A stretch of 64,000 bases of DNA, from NCBI RefSeq assembly GCF_009711045.1, contig NZ_WMJX01000003.1:81966-145965 (forward strand). The letters are read 5' to 3'. Of the stretch, positions 28,037-36,341 are shown piece by piece. Below the pieces are notes generated by a model, which was not told the DNA's origin, made no database searches, and saw nothing but the letters and a program-made list of their open reading frames with translations. The stretch is from Myroides albus (lineage in GTDB: Bacteria > Bacteroidota > Bacteroidia > Flavobacteriales > Flavobacteriaceae). Both the position numbers and the translations under genes were made by a program. How positions within the stretch are numbered: position 1 is the stretch's first letter; each line of letters opens with the position of its first letter.

Positions 28037-28933
28037 ATGTCTTTAATCGTTCAAAATATAAGTAAAAGTTACGGCGATCAAAAAGCCTTAGACAATATTA
28101 ATTTTTCAGTACCAACAGGTCAAATAGTAGGTTTTTTGGGTCCGAATGGAGCGGGAAAATCAACGTTAATGAAAATCTTAACTACTTATGTACACAGTGA
28201 CCAAGGTCAAGCCTTTGTCAACGACTACAACGTAGAGACGCAAACTCGAAACGTGCAGCGTTCTATCGGCTACTTACCTGAGCACAATCCCCTATATCTC
28301 GATATGTACGTACGCGAATATCTAAAGTTCAATGCGGAAATATACAAAGTAGAAAAACAACGCATTGAAGAAGTGATTACTCTAACTGGTTTGACTGTTG
28401 AAGCACACAAGAAGATAGGTCAACTATCGAAGGGATACAGACAACGTGTTGGACTTGCGACAGCTCTATTACACGATCCTGCTGTTTTGATATTAGACGA
28501 GCCAACAACTGGGTTAGACCCAAATCAATTAGTTGAAATTAGAGACTTAATTAAGAATATTGGAAAGAATAAAACGGTGTTTTTGTCAACTCATATTATG
28601 CAAGAAGTCGAAGCTATATGTGAACGCGTTATTATCATTAAACAAGGTAAAATAGTAGCAGACCAAATGCTCTCATCAATGTTAGAGAATCAAAACGAAC
28701 AAATCATTGCAGTAGAATTTGACTATAAAATTGAGATAGAGTTCATTAATCGAATCCCTAATTTAATTCGTTCAAATCACATCCACGATACCAAATGGGA
28801 ACTTGTATTTCCAATAGAGGGAGATTTTAGAGCTACTGTATTTGACTTTGCACAAGAGCAAGGCTTAAAACTGTTGTCTTTACAAGTAAAAAGCAAAAAC
28901 TTAGAAAATCTCTTTAGAGAAATTACACAATAA
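28037..28933 (+). CDS. gldA: Gliding-motility ABC transporter ATP-binding protein GldA
   Basis: ABC ATPase, 298 aa. Walker A GPNGAGKST is near residues 35-43, signature LSKGYRQRVGLA is near residue 135, and Walker B VLILDEPTTG is near residue 153. The C-terminal domain after residue 215 is of the GldA/NatA type. High resemblance to flavobacterial GldA is apparent in the opening ISKSYGDQKALDNINF and GYLPEHNPLYLDMYV. GldA works with membrane subunits GldF and GldG, which are not adjacent here, as in other flavobacteria where gldA is separate. The exact role of this transporter in gliding is unsettled. Confidence 0.85.
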   Translation: MSLIVQNISKSYGDQKALDNINFSVPTGQIVGFLGPNGAGKSTLMKILTTYVHSDQGQAFVNDYNVETQTRNVQRSIGYLPEHNPLYLDMYVREYLKFNAEIYKVEKQRIEEVITLTGLTVEAHKKIGQLSKGYRQRVGLATALLHDPAVLILDEPTTGLDPNQLVEIRDLIKNIGKNKTVFLSTHIMQEVEAICERVIIIKQGKIVADQMLSSMLENQNEQIIAVEFDYKIEIEFINRIPNLIRSNHIHDTKWELVFPIEGDFRATVFDFAQEQGLKLLSLQVKSKNLENLFREITQ

Positions 28934-28935
28934 AA

Positions 28936-28963
28936 AAAGTCAAGAATGATGATTCTTGACTTT
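28936..28963 (-). terminator. Terminator for the minus-strand dNK operon
   Basis: A 12-bp stem (AAAGTCAAGAAT / ATTCTTGACTTT) with a 4-base loop. Read on the minus strand it is followed by a run of T, so it suits the operon ending at 29008. Confidence 0.75.
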
Positions 28964-28977
28964 CTACAATATCGGAG

Positions 28978-29007
28978 AAGCTAATTCAATTGAATTAGCT
29001 TTTTTTC
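28978..29007 (+). terminator. Terminator after gldA
   Basis: A 24-base perfect palindrome (AAGCTAATTCAA / TTGAATTAGCTT, 28978-29001) is followed by a T run on the plus strand only. It therefore suits gldA. Confidence 0.75.
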
Positions 29008-29628
29008 TTATTTCTTAAATAATCCGTTTATCTCTGCATCAATTCTATTGATAATATCTCCCAAATCTTCAGGATTATCCACAAAGTTCAAGTTATCAAC
29101 ATCTACAATCAAGAGTTTACCTCTGTCGTACCCTTTAATCCAAGTTTCGTAACGATCATTCAATTTATTCAAGTACTCGATAGAGATTGAGTTCTCATAC
29201 TCTCTCCCTCTCTTGTGTATTTGTCCCACTAAGTTAGGTACAGAGCTTTTTAAATAAATTAATAAGTCAGGTGCTGCAACAAGTTCTTGCATTAATTCAA
29301 ATAACGAAGAATAGTTGTTAAAGTCTCTATTTGACATTAACCCCATAGCGTGTAAGTTTGGAGCAAATATATACGCATCTTCATATATAGTACGATCCTG
29401 AATGATGGCCTTACCACTTTGTCTAATTTGTAAAACTTGGCGAAAACGACTGTTTAAAAAGTAAACTTGTAGGTTAAAAGACCAACGATCCATTTGATGG
29501 TAGAAATCATCTAAGTATGGGTTATCTACAACGTCCTCATAATGTGGCTCCCACCCATAGTGTTTAGCCAATAAGTTAGTCAATGTAGTTTTTCCCGCAC
29601 CAATATTTCCAGCAATAGCTATATGCAT
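29008..29628 (-). CDS. Deoxynucleoside kinase
   Basis: Salvage kinase that phosphorylates deoxynucleosides, 206 aa. P-loop GNIGAGKTTL is at residues 7-16. The substrate-binding EDVVDNPYLDDFY segment is near residue 31, the DRTIYEDAYIF motif near residue 78, and a lid-region RGREYENSISIEYL near residue 140. This is the dCK/dGK family, but the nucleoside preference cannot be told. It is the last gene of the run thyA, 2TM protein, folA, hypothetical, dNK, which is otherwise devoted to DNA precursor supply. Confidence 0.9.
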   Translation of the reverse strand: MHIAIAGNIGAGKTTLTNLLAKHYGWEPHYEDVVDNPYLDDFYHQMDRWSFNLQVYFLNSRFRQVLQIRQSGKAIIQDRTIYEDAYIFAPNLHAMGLMSNRDFNNYSSLFELMQELVAAPDLLIYLKSSVPNLVGQIHKRGREYENSISIEYLNKLNDRYETWIKGYDRGKLLIVDVDNLNFVDNPEDLGDIINRIDAEINGLFKK

Positions 29629-30425
29629 TACGGTAATTTTAAAAGGTAATTGTTTAATTTTTCGTCTGTAAAAATACTCAATTTTTGAGTGTTATAAAAG
29701 AAGCCTAAAATGCTTTTTTCCTTCAAATCAATGAAATACTTTTTACTTTTCACTATATCAACGAAGTACAATTTATTATTAGAAGAATAAATAATTTTAT
29801 TATTGTCAACCATCTGCCATTTATCAATAGGGTCTTCGCTTTTATAGTTCAAGGTAACTTGTCCTTTTACGTCTATTCCCTTAATCTCATTGGATGTATT
29901 CAACCAATATAAGTTTGTCAACGTTGAATAATAACTGACAAAATTTGTTTCTTCTAAATTGTAAATCGTATGACGCTCATAAGAGTTCATATTGTACAAG
30001 CGAACAAATCCATCATTTGCCAAATCAACCATCCACAATTTTCTCCCAGCACTATGCGCAATATAAGCTATATCCATGCTTGGAAATTTTACATTGAAAT
30101 CTATGATATCAAGCTGGGCTAATAGTCGATTCAAAACAATGATACTTTGTTCCTCTTTAAAAAACAAGATAGGAGAATTCGGGATTGTTAAGTCCACATT
30201 AGAAATATCTCCAAACTTACTTGTTTTATAATGGCTTGATTGATATTTATTTGCTTTATATAGCGTATTCTCTAATAGCGTATAGTTATAGTCAAAAACA
30301 TCTCTAATCAGAAATGAAGAGTTCTTTATTATGCCTTCAGATAGATTAAGTTTTGGTCGGAGCGTATCTTGTCCAAAACTATAAACAGAAAACAATAAAA
30401 ATAGTACAGTAGTTACAAAACGCAT
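29628..30425 (-). CDS. Exported hypothetical protein, possible beta-propeller
   Basis: No family recognised. 265 aa with a signal peptide (residues 1-18, ending YSFGQ). Short repeated hydrophobic/aromatic stretches such as DIAYIAHSAGRKLWMVDL, LTNLYWLNTSNEIKGID and KIIYSSNNKLYFVDI recur about every 40-50 residues. This resembles blades of a beta-propeller. It overlaps the dNK start by one base and ends the gap after folA, so it is translated from the same transcript. A periplasmic location is predicted. Confidence 0.65.
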   Translation of the reverse strand: MRFVTTVLFLLFSVYSFGQDTLRPKLNLSEGIIKNSSFLIRDVFDYNYTLLENTLYKANKYQSSHYKTSKFGDISNVDLTIPNSPILFFKEEQSIIVLNRLLAQLDIIDFNVKFPSMDIAYIAHSAGRKLWMVDLANDGFVRLYNMNSYERHTIYNLEETNFVSYYSTLTNLYWLNTSNEIKGIDVKGQVTLNYKSEDPIDKWQMVDNNKIIYSSNNKLYFVDIVKSKKYFIDLKEKSILGFFYNTQKLSIFTDEKLNNYLLKLP

Positions 30426-30428
30426 TTC

Positions 30429-30917
30429 TTATTTTTTTGTATAAGTAAGAATGGTAAAAGCGTAAAAGTGCTTCTCATCCTTCTCGTGATATTCTTCTTT
30501 TTCTAATACCCATAAATCTTGATTAAACTCAGGAAAAAAGGCATCTGCATCAAAAGTGTGGTGAACACGTGTCAATTCAATCTTATGAGCAAAAGGCAAA
30601 GCCTGTTTATATATTTCTCCACCGCCTATCACAAATACTTCCTGTTCATCTTTGACTAAATCAAATGCCTCACTCAAAGCGTGAACAACCACACATCCTT
30701 CTGGTACAACGTAATCTAATTGCCTTGTTATAACAATGTGTTTTCGATTAGGAAGGGGCTTTGGAAATGTCTCAAACGTCTTTCTTCCCATAATGATTGT
30801 ATGATGAGAAGTTTTTGCTTTAAAATGCTTAAAATCATCTGGCAAATGCCACAATAACTTATTGTCTTTACCCAAAGCGTTATTCTCAGCAGCTGCCGCT
30901 ATTAATGTAATAGTCAT
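30429..30917 (-). CDS. folA: Dihydrofolate reductase
   Basis: Reduces dihydrofolate to tetrahydrofolate with NADPH, 162 aa. The motifs ALGKDNKLLWHLPDDFKHFK-type N-terminus (substrate acid in LPDDF), TIIMGRKTFE with the NADPH-binding GRKT, and EVFVIGGGEIY are present. It lies close to thyA on the same strand, the classical folA/thyA partnership that regenerates tetrahydrofolate consumed in dTMP synthesis. Confidence 0.95.
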   Translation of the reverse strand: MTITLIAAAAENNALGKDNKLLWHLPDDFKHFKAKTSHHTIIMGRKTFETFPKPLPNRKHIVITRQLDYVVPEGCVVVHALSEAFDLVKDEQEVFVIGGGEIYKQALPFAHKIELTRVHHTFDADAFFPEFNQDLWVLEKEEYHEKDEKHFYAFTILTYTKK

Positions 30918-30928
30918 CTCTCAGTATA

Positions 30929-31336
30929 TTAGTTTATAGACTCAGTATCTGTGTTGATTGAAACTGTTTCTTGTTGATTCAGATCGCGCTTCACATCCAC
31001 TAACGGAAAGTCCTTTTCTACTTTTGTTCTGAGTTCACTAATCTTCTTTTTTTGCTGTTCAATTAAACGAGCTATTTGTTTATCTTGCCATTTCTTGCCC
31101 ATAAATCGGTTGACAATTGTCACATTGACAAAATGAAGAAACAACACAAATGCCCATAATCCAATTGCATAAGGCCACCAAACTGGAGCGACTGTAGTAT
31201 CTTGAACAAAAGCATTTATAACAAACATTGCAATGCTCCCTAATACAAACAGTACAAAATGAAAGAATAAATACTTTTTCTGTTTTATACGATGACGTGC
31301 GTAATCGTACATTTCATAGTTATTTTCTTTATCCAT
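30929..31336 (-). CDS. 2TM domain-containing membrane protein
   Basis: Small membrane protein, 135 aa. The start at 31336 (MDKENNYEMYDYARHR) is preferred because a longer in-frame start at 31420 would overlap thyA and add unrelated residues. Two transmembrane helices (about residues 22-42 and 55-75) follow a basic ARHRIKQKKYLFFH segment, the pattern of the 2TM domain. The C-terminal part (about 80-125) is charged and probably coiled. It begins 19 bases after thyA. Function is unknown. Confidence 0.75.
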   Translation of the reverse strand: MDKENNYEMYDYARHRIKQKKYLFFHFVLFVLGSIAMFVINAFVQDTTVAPVWWPYAIGLWAFVLFLHFVNVTIVNRFMGKKWQDKQIARLIEQQKKKISELRTKVEKDFPLVDVKRDLNQQETVSINTDTESIN

Positions 31337-31355
31337 AGTATTCTCTTTTTTACTA

Positions 31356-32180
31356 TTACACTGATACTTGTCCTTTAATAGCTGGATGCGGATCATAGTC
31401 AACCAAACTAAAGTCTTCAAACTTGAACTCGAAGATATCCTTTACTTCGCTATTGATTAACATTTTAGGCAATTTTTTAGGCTCTCTTGACAATTGCAAA
31501 TTCACCTGATCAATATGGTTATTATAGATATGTACATCACCAAAAGTATGTACAAAGTCTCCATATTCTAAATCGCAAACCTGAGCTACCATCATCGTTA
31601 GAAGAGCATAAGAAGCGATGTTAAATGGCACACCCAAAAACACATCGGCACTACGTTGATAAAGTTGACATGACAATTTACCATCAGATACGTAGAACTG
31701 AAAGAAAGAGTGACAAGGAGGTAAAGCTGCTTTGCCATTGGCAACATTTTCAGCAAAGGAAACAGAAGTATCTGGCATTACACTTGGGTTCCAAGCTGTA
31801 ACCATAATCCTTCTACTTGTAGGATTCCCCTTTAAAGTTTCTATTACTTCCTTAATTTGATCTATCCCTTCCCCATTCCAATTTCTCCATTGATAACCAT
31901 ATACTGGACCTAAATCGCCATTCTCATCTGCCCATTCATCCCAAATGCGAACGCCATTATCTTTCAAATATTTGATATTAGTATCTCCTTTTAAAAACCA
32001 TAATAACTCGTGTATTATCGATTTTAAATGTACTTTTTTGGTTGTTACTAAAGGAAAGCCTTCAGATAAATCAAAACGCATTTGATAACCAAAAATACTT
32101 TTGGTTCCTGTACCCGTGCGGTCACCTTTTTGTACCCCTTTTTCTAATACTTCTTTTACTAAATCTAAATATTGTTTCAT
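31356..32180 (-). CDS. thyA: Thymidylate synthase
   Basis: Makes dTMP from dUMP with methylenetetrahydrofolate, 274 aa. It has the usual features: the N-terminal [11 protein letters not shown], the catalytic-cysteine block [13 protein letters not shown] near residue 155, [18 protein letters not shown], and the C-terminal ending [14 protein letters not shown]. It is 30 bases downstream of the bifunctional nuclease gene and upstream of folA. Confidence 0.96.
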   Translation of the reverse strand: MKQYLDLVKEVLEKGVQKGDRTGTGTKSIFGYQMRFDLSEGFPLVTTKKVHLKSIIHELLWFLKGDTNIKYLKDNGVRIWDEWADENGDLGPVYGYQWRNWNGEGIDQIKEVIETLKGNPTSRRIMVTAWNPSVMPDTSVSFAENVANGKAALPPCHSFFQFYVSDGKLSCQLYQRSADVFLGVPFNIASYALLTMMVAQVCDLEYGDFVHTFGDVHIYNNHIDQVNLQLSREPKKLPKMLINSEVKDIFEFKFEDFSLVDYDPHPAIKGQVSV

Positions 32181-32210
32181 TGTTGTGTGGTCCTAAAATC
32201 TTATCGTTTC

Positions 32211-32825
32211 TTATCTTTTATTTAATTCGTCTCTCAACTTAGCTGCTCTTTCATAATCCTCATTTTCAATAGCCTCATTCAGTAAAATATTCAATTGTTT
32301 CTCATTGAATCCACTGTAGTCATCTACCTTTGTATCCTCCTCTATAATCTGTTCAACTTGAGCTACGATATCATCTACATCATCCTCTTGCGAATTTTCT
32401 TGAGCATCTTCTCCACTGAGTATTATACCAGCTTGCTCCATTATATCTTTATAGGTAAATATAGGTGCACCGAATCGAATAGCCAATGCAATCGCATCAG
32501 AAGTACGCGCATCCATCATTTCTTCAACACCAAGTCTTTCACAAATAATAGTTGAAAAGAAAACACCATCTACTAATTTATGAATAATTACTTGTTTCAA
32601 TTGAATCTCGAAACGCTCAGCAAAAGTCTTAAACAAATCGTGAGTTAAAGGACGTGGGGGTTTTATCTCCTCCTCAATTGCAATCGCAATAGATTGAGCC
32701 TCAAAAGCACCAATGACAATTGGCAACTTTCTTTGACCTTCAACTTCATCTAATATTAGGGCATACGCACCATTTTGTGAATGGCTGTATGATATTCCTT
32801 TCACCATTAATTTTATCAAACTCAT
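32211..32825 (-). CDS. Bifunctional nuclease-family protein with C-terminal UVR motif
   Basis: 204 aa. Residues about 1-135 are the DUF151/bifunctional nuclease domain (IGAFEAQSIAIAIE, then DARTSDAIALAIRFGAPIF). An acidic linker follows (about 140-170). The last 35 residues (LNILLNEAIENEDYERAAKLR) form a UVR/UvrB-C-like helical hairpin. Members have been reported to cleave RNA and DNA in plants, but the bacterial role is unknown. It heads the thyA-folA-dNK run. Confidence 0.88.
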   Translation of the reverse strand: MSLIKLMVKGISYSHSQNGAYALILDEVEGQRKLPIVIGAFEAQSIAIAIEEEIKPPRPLTHDLFKTFAERFEIQLKQVIIHKLVDGVFFSTIICERLGVEEMMDARTSDAIALAIRFGAPIFTYKDIMEQAGIILSGEDAQENSQEDDVDDIVAQVEQIIEEDTKVDDYSGFNEKQLNILLNEAIENEDYERAAKLRDELNKR

Positions 32826-32844
32826 AATTTTCGTTTATAAACAA

Positions 32845-32890
32845 AAAAGCAACTAAAACAAAGATATAAATTCTTTGCTTAGTTGCTTTT
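32845..32890 (-). terminator. Terminator after etfA
   Basis: A 12-bp outer stem (AAAAGCAACTAA / TTAGTTGCTTTT) and a further 6-bp inner stem (CAAAGA / TCTTTG) are followed on the minus strand by a T run. It lies between etfA and the bifunctional nuclease gene. Confidence 0.75.
32859..32866 (-). promoter_or_regulatory. -7 promoter box for the bifunctional nuclease-thyA run, inside the terminator
   Basis: The minus strand reads TATCTTTG (TAnnTTTG) within the loop side of the etfA terminator, 33 bases before the next start codon. No -33 element was seen. Confidence 0.4.
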
Positions 32891-32915
32891 ATATTTTGTG
32901 AAAGCTTTGTACTTC

Positions 32916-33884
32916 TTACGAATTTTGAGCTTTGAATTCTTTTAATTTTTCAACTAATTGCGGTACAACTTGGAAAGCATCACCAACAATACCATAATCT
33001 GCAACTTTAAAGAATGGCGCTTCTGCATCAGTATTAATAGCAACCTTCACTTTAGATGAATTAACACCTGCAATGTGTTGAATTGCTCCAGAAATACCTA
33101 CTGCAATATACAAGTTTGAAGCTACAGGTTTACCTGTTTGCCCAACGTGTTCCTCATGAGATCTCCATCCTAAATCAGAAACAGGTTTAGAACATGCTAA
33201 CGCCGCTCCTAATACCTCAGCTAAGTCTTCTAACATTTTCCAATTCTCTGGACCTTTTAATCCACGACCTCCAGATACAACGATATCAGCATCTGCGATA
33301 GTTACTTGTCCTGAAACTTTTTCAACATTCTCAACTTTTAAACCAAAGTCACCTTCGTTTAATGTTACAGCGAAGTCCTCTGCTGCTGCAGCTCCAGTCG
33401 CTTCAACTAAACCGAATGAATTTTTAGCTACTGCGATTACTTTCACCTCTGTAGTTAATTCTGTTAGGTTAAATGCTTTATTAGAAAAAGCAGTTCTCTT
33501 TACTACAAAAGGAGAAGTGCTCTCTGGTAAAGCTACAACATTAGACGCAAATCCTGCTTCTAAACCTACAGCTACAATCGGTGCTGTATATAAGCTATCT
33601 GTTGATGAAGATAAAACAACTACTTTTGCTCCTTCTTTCTGTGCAGCTTGCTTTATTACATCTGCATAAGCCTTTGCATTAAACGTATTTAACTTGTCGT
33701 TTGATACTTTTAATACTTTATCTACACCATACTTGCCAAGCTCACTTACATCTGATGCATTTACAGTTACTGCTGTAACAGTTGTTCCTAAAGAATCTGC
33801 TACTTTCTTAGCATAAGAAGCTAATTCTAATGCTACTTTCTTAAATTTTCCTTCTGCTGATTCAGCATATATTAAAACTGACAT
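32916..33884 (-). CDS. etfA: Electron transfer flavoprotein alpha subunit
   Basis: FAD-carrying subunit of ETF, which moves electrons from acyl-CoA dehydrogenases to the membrane quinone pool, 322 aa. The C-terminal FAD domain contains VVSGGRGLKGPENW, then PVSDLGWRSHEEHVGQTGKPV and the AVGISGAIQHIAG signature near residues 260-275. It is 36 bases downstream of etfB, with which it forms the heterodimer. Confidence 0.96.
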   Translation of the reverse strand: MSVLIYAESAEGKFKKVALELASYAKKVADSLGTTVTAVTVNASDVSELGKYGVDKVLKVSNDKLNTFNAKAYADVIKQAAQKEGAKVVVLSSSTDSLYTAPIVAVGLEAGFASNVVALPESTSPFVVKRTAFSNKAFNLTELTTEVKVIAVAKNSFGLVEATGAAAAEDFAVTLNEGDFGLKVENVEKVSGQVTIADADIVVSGGRGLKGPENWKMLEDLAEVLGAALACSKPVSDLGWRSHEEHVGQTGKPVASNLYIAVGISGAIQHIAGVNSSKVKVAINTDAEAPFFKVADYGIVGDAFQVVPQLVEKLKEFKAQNS

Positions 33885-33920
33885 ACTCTTCTTTTTTAAG
33901 GTTTACAATAAATTAATAGA

Positions 33921-34667
33921 TTAGATTACTTTAGCTTCGTTGTGAAGTAAATTGATTAGCTCATCTAAGTTATCAGGAGAAATCATTTTACAAGCTGATT
34001 TAGCAGCAGGTTTTTCAAATTTCACCGCTTTACTTGCAGCCTCTGCCCCTACTGGATCTAACACTGTAAGCGCTTTTGTACGTGCAGACATAATTCCACG
34101 CATATTTGGAATACGCAAATCCTTTTCCTCTACTAATCCTTTTTGTCCACCAATCACAATTGGCAATTTCCCCGAAATAGTTTCTTTACCTCCGTCAATC
34201 TGGCGAATACCTTTTACTGAAGTTCCCTCTATTTCTAATCCTTCACATGAATTGATGAAGTCGTATCCCAAAAATGTAGCTAACATTCCAGGAACCATTC
34301 CTCCATTGTAATCTAATGATTCTTTCCCTGCCAATACCAAATCGTATCCTCCATTTTTTACTACCTCAGCAAGCTGTTTTGCAACAAACATCCCATCTGT
34401 TGGATTAGCATTCACACGAATTGCTTCGTCTGCTCCAATAGCTAAAGCTTTTCTTAAAGTTGGCTCTGTATCAGCGCCTCCAACGTTAACAACAGTAACT
34501 GTTGCACCTTGTTTCTCTTTAAACCAAATAGCACGTGTTAAAGCATATTCATCGTTTGGGTTGATAACAAACTGAACTCCATTTGTATCAAACTCAGTAT
34601 CACCATTCGAAAAGTTAATTTTAGAAGTAGTATCAGGCACATGGCTGATGCAAACTAATATTTTCAT
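33921..34667 (-). CDS. etfB: Electron transfer flavoprotein beta subunit
   Basis: Partner of EtfA, 248 aa. I chose the start at 34667 (MKILVCISHVPDT), the conserved family N-terminus. An upstream in-frame ATG at 34742 would add 25 residues unlike the family. The ADP/AMP-binding region contains DLVLAGKESLDYNGGMVPG near residue 110, and the signature IRQIDGGKETISGKLP follows near residue 165. It is the first gene of the etfBA pair. Confidence 0.95.
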   Translation of the reverse strand: MKILVCISHVPDTTSKINFSNGDTEFDTNGVQFVINPNDEYALTRAIWFKEKQGATVTVVNVGGADTEPTLRKALAIGADEAIRVNANPTDGMFVAKQLAEVVKNGGYDLVLAGKESLDYNGGMVPGMLATFLGYDFINSCEGLEIEGTSVKGIRQIDGGKETISGKLPIVIGGQKGLVEEKDLRIPNMRGIMSARTKALTVLDPVGAEAASKAVKFEKPAAKSACKMISPDNLDELINLLHNEAKVI

Positions 34668-35085
34668 CTTATATAGTTTTTTAGTTTCACAATTCTCGTA
34701 TTGACGAAAATAATAATTTATTTTGATTATTTTACTATGCACGCATAATATTTTGTAGACCGAATACTTTTAGTATTTAGACAAAACACCTCTTCTTTAG
34801 ATTTAATCCAAACAATATAGATTATTTTAATCCATTTTCTTATTTACTTCGCAATTACAATACGGTTACTATTAATAATAAGATATTTTTTTTAACATCT
34901 TAAATAGTAAAATTGTGTCATTTATCACTGAAACAGTAGCTCTCAAAGGATCTATACTCCACATCTCTCAAAAATTATACATTTGAAGTACGAGTTCATC
35001 ATACGACAACCTTATACAATCACCACTATTGACAAAATATTCCTTGACACCTATTCACTTTCTTTGTCTATTTGGATATACTTGC

Positions 35086-35154
35086 TTCGGATATTGTTCG
35101 GATAATCTTCGGCAAAGGCCTTGTTTTCCCAAGCATATCCGAACAATATCCGAA
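35086..35154. repeat. Perfect 19-bp inverted repeat built from an 11-bp word
   Basis: Left arm TTCGGATATTGTTCGGATA (35086-35104) and right arm TATCCGAACAATATCCGAA (35136-35154) are exact reverse complements, 31 bases apart. Each arm itself contains TTCGGATA (or its complement) twice, 11 bases apart, and partial copies continue on the left side (TTTGGATATAC upstream, TTCGGCAAAGG downstream). Confidence 0.85.
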
Positions 35155-35667
35155 CAAACCTCCCAGCAGATTACTTGAAATACCGATTTTACAAAGCGTA
35201 CAAGTTATTTGCATTTAGGAAAATAAAAATGAAAAGCACTCCAATACTCTCAATGATTAGCATAATAACAAAGAGTCACACTGACAAAATTTCTGTTGAA
35301 AATAGATTGCAGCGAAATAAATCGATCTATCAAAATAATCGATTACAAAACCTAATTCTATTATGCAAAAAAAGGGTGACCTCACAGCAGCAAACTCACT
35401 ACCAAACACAATTGTCACTTGAACTATGTAAAATAAAATCGCCTCCTTTGGAAAAGGATGAAAAGAAAACATCACTTTCTGATAAATTCAAAAACAAAAC
35501 TCGCAAAACAAAGCATACAACGATGCCTATTGCTTCTAATTCCTTTTGATAAAGTACACCATCCAACGTGAATTCGATTTAACCCAGCCGTTTATTATAT
35601 TACCCATATTTATTGACAATTTACCAACAGCTTTGTACCGATATGCAAGGACATTGCTTGGGGGTTT

Positions 35668-35748
35668 CTTGCACCTTTCTTCGAGAAAACCCCTCTCTGG
35701 CCAAGAAAACTCCGAGAAAAGTGCTACTAATCTCCAAGAAAGTGCAAG
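35668..35748. repeat. Cluster of short direct and inverted repeats
   Basis: Arms CTTGCACCTTTCTT (35668-35681) and AAGAAAGTGCAAG (35736-35748) are inverted copies differing by one base insertion. Between them the word CC(G/A)AGAAAA recurs: CGAGAAAACC at 35682, CCAAGAAAACT at 35701, CCGAGAAAAGTGC at 35712 and CCAAGAAAGTGC at 35734. Confidence 0.7.
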
Positions 35749-36341
35749 CTTACCCCTCTTTTACAATATGCTAATCTGCTTTTTAAGATTCGTCAACTGA
35801 ATCATCTATTTTGCTGATTTCGCTAATAGATAAAATAGAACCTTTTTTTTTGAGTAGACAAACAGATATAAACTAATATCTAAAAGGCTATAAGCATCCG
35901 CCTTTTCTAAAATCGAACTTGTGTTAATCGAAGTGAAGTGACAAACATAGGTAAATCAAACTAATGCTTGCAAATACATATAAAAACAAAATATTTTCAA
36001 GGCAATACTATCCAAACAAAGCTTAAAGTAAGCGACTAAACACTTAATTACACATTTATTATTTGCAAAGTGTAAAAAAGAATAATTTTATATTTAAAAA
36101 GTATATTTTATAAAAATAAACAATAAATTATAGTTATTTATTCAATTTTTAATAATTATATTAGTTCATTATATATCAAATTATCAACTAAAAAAGAAAG
36201 CTTTCTAAACGCCATATTCATTTCATCGCAATAAATAACACATTGGTCTTATTGAATACTACTTCCTTATTATTCACTAAGTACAAGTATAGAAAACCAT
36301 AAGCTTAAAAAAATAATATAAACCAACCAACATTAAACATT

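Larger units (their letters stand above)
34743..36341. other. Gene-poor 1.6-kb region with repeat clusters
   Basis: I find no convincing gene. Two ORFs of 142 and 84 codons (35121-35549 and 35546-35800) have low-complexity, lysine/serine/asparagine-rich translations and overlap the repeats, so I treat them as chance. The region contains the perfect inverted repeat at 35086-35154 and the repeat cluster at 35668-35748. The last 500 bases before the first lipoprotein gene are extremely AT-rich with no clear promoter box. Confidence 0.6.

Noticed and set aside
31337-31420. Longer start for the 2TM protein
   Set aside because: It would overlap thyA by 65 bases and add residues unlike the domain.
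34668-34742. Longer start for etfB
   Set aside because: The 25 extra residues do not match the conserved EtfB N-terminus, which begins at 34667.
35121-35549. 142-codon plus-strand ORF
   Set aside because: The translation is low-complexity, rich in K, S, N and Q, begins inside the 35086-35154 inverted repeat, has no family resemblance, and there is no promoter or terminator around it.
35546-35800. 84-codon plus-strand ORF
   Set aside because: It covers the second repeat cluster, has no recognisable domain, and its residues follow the DNA repeats.
35805-35839. Hairpin TCTATTTT / AAAATAGA as a terminator
   Set aside because: An 8-bp AT-only stem with a 19-base loop is too weak, and no gene ends there.
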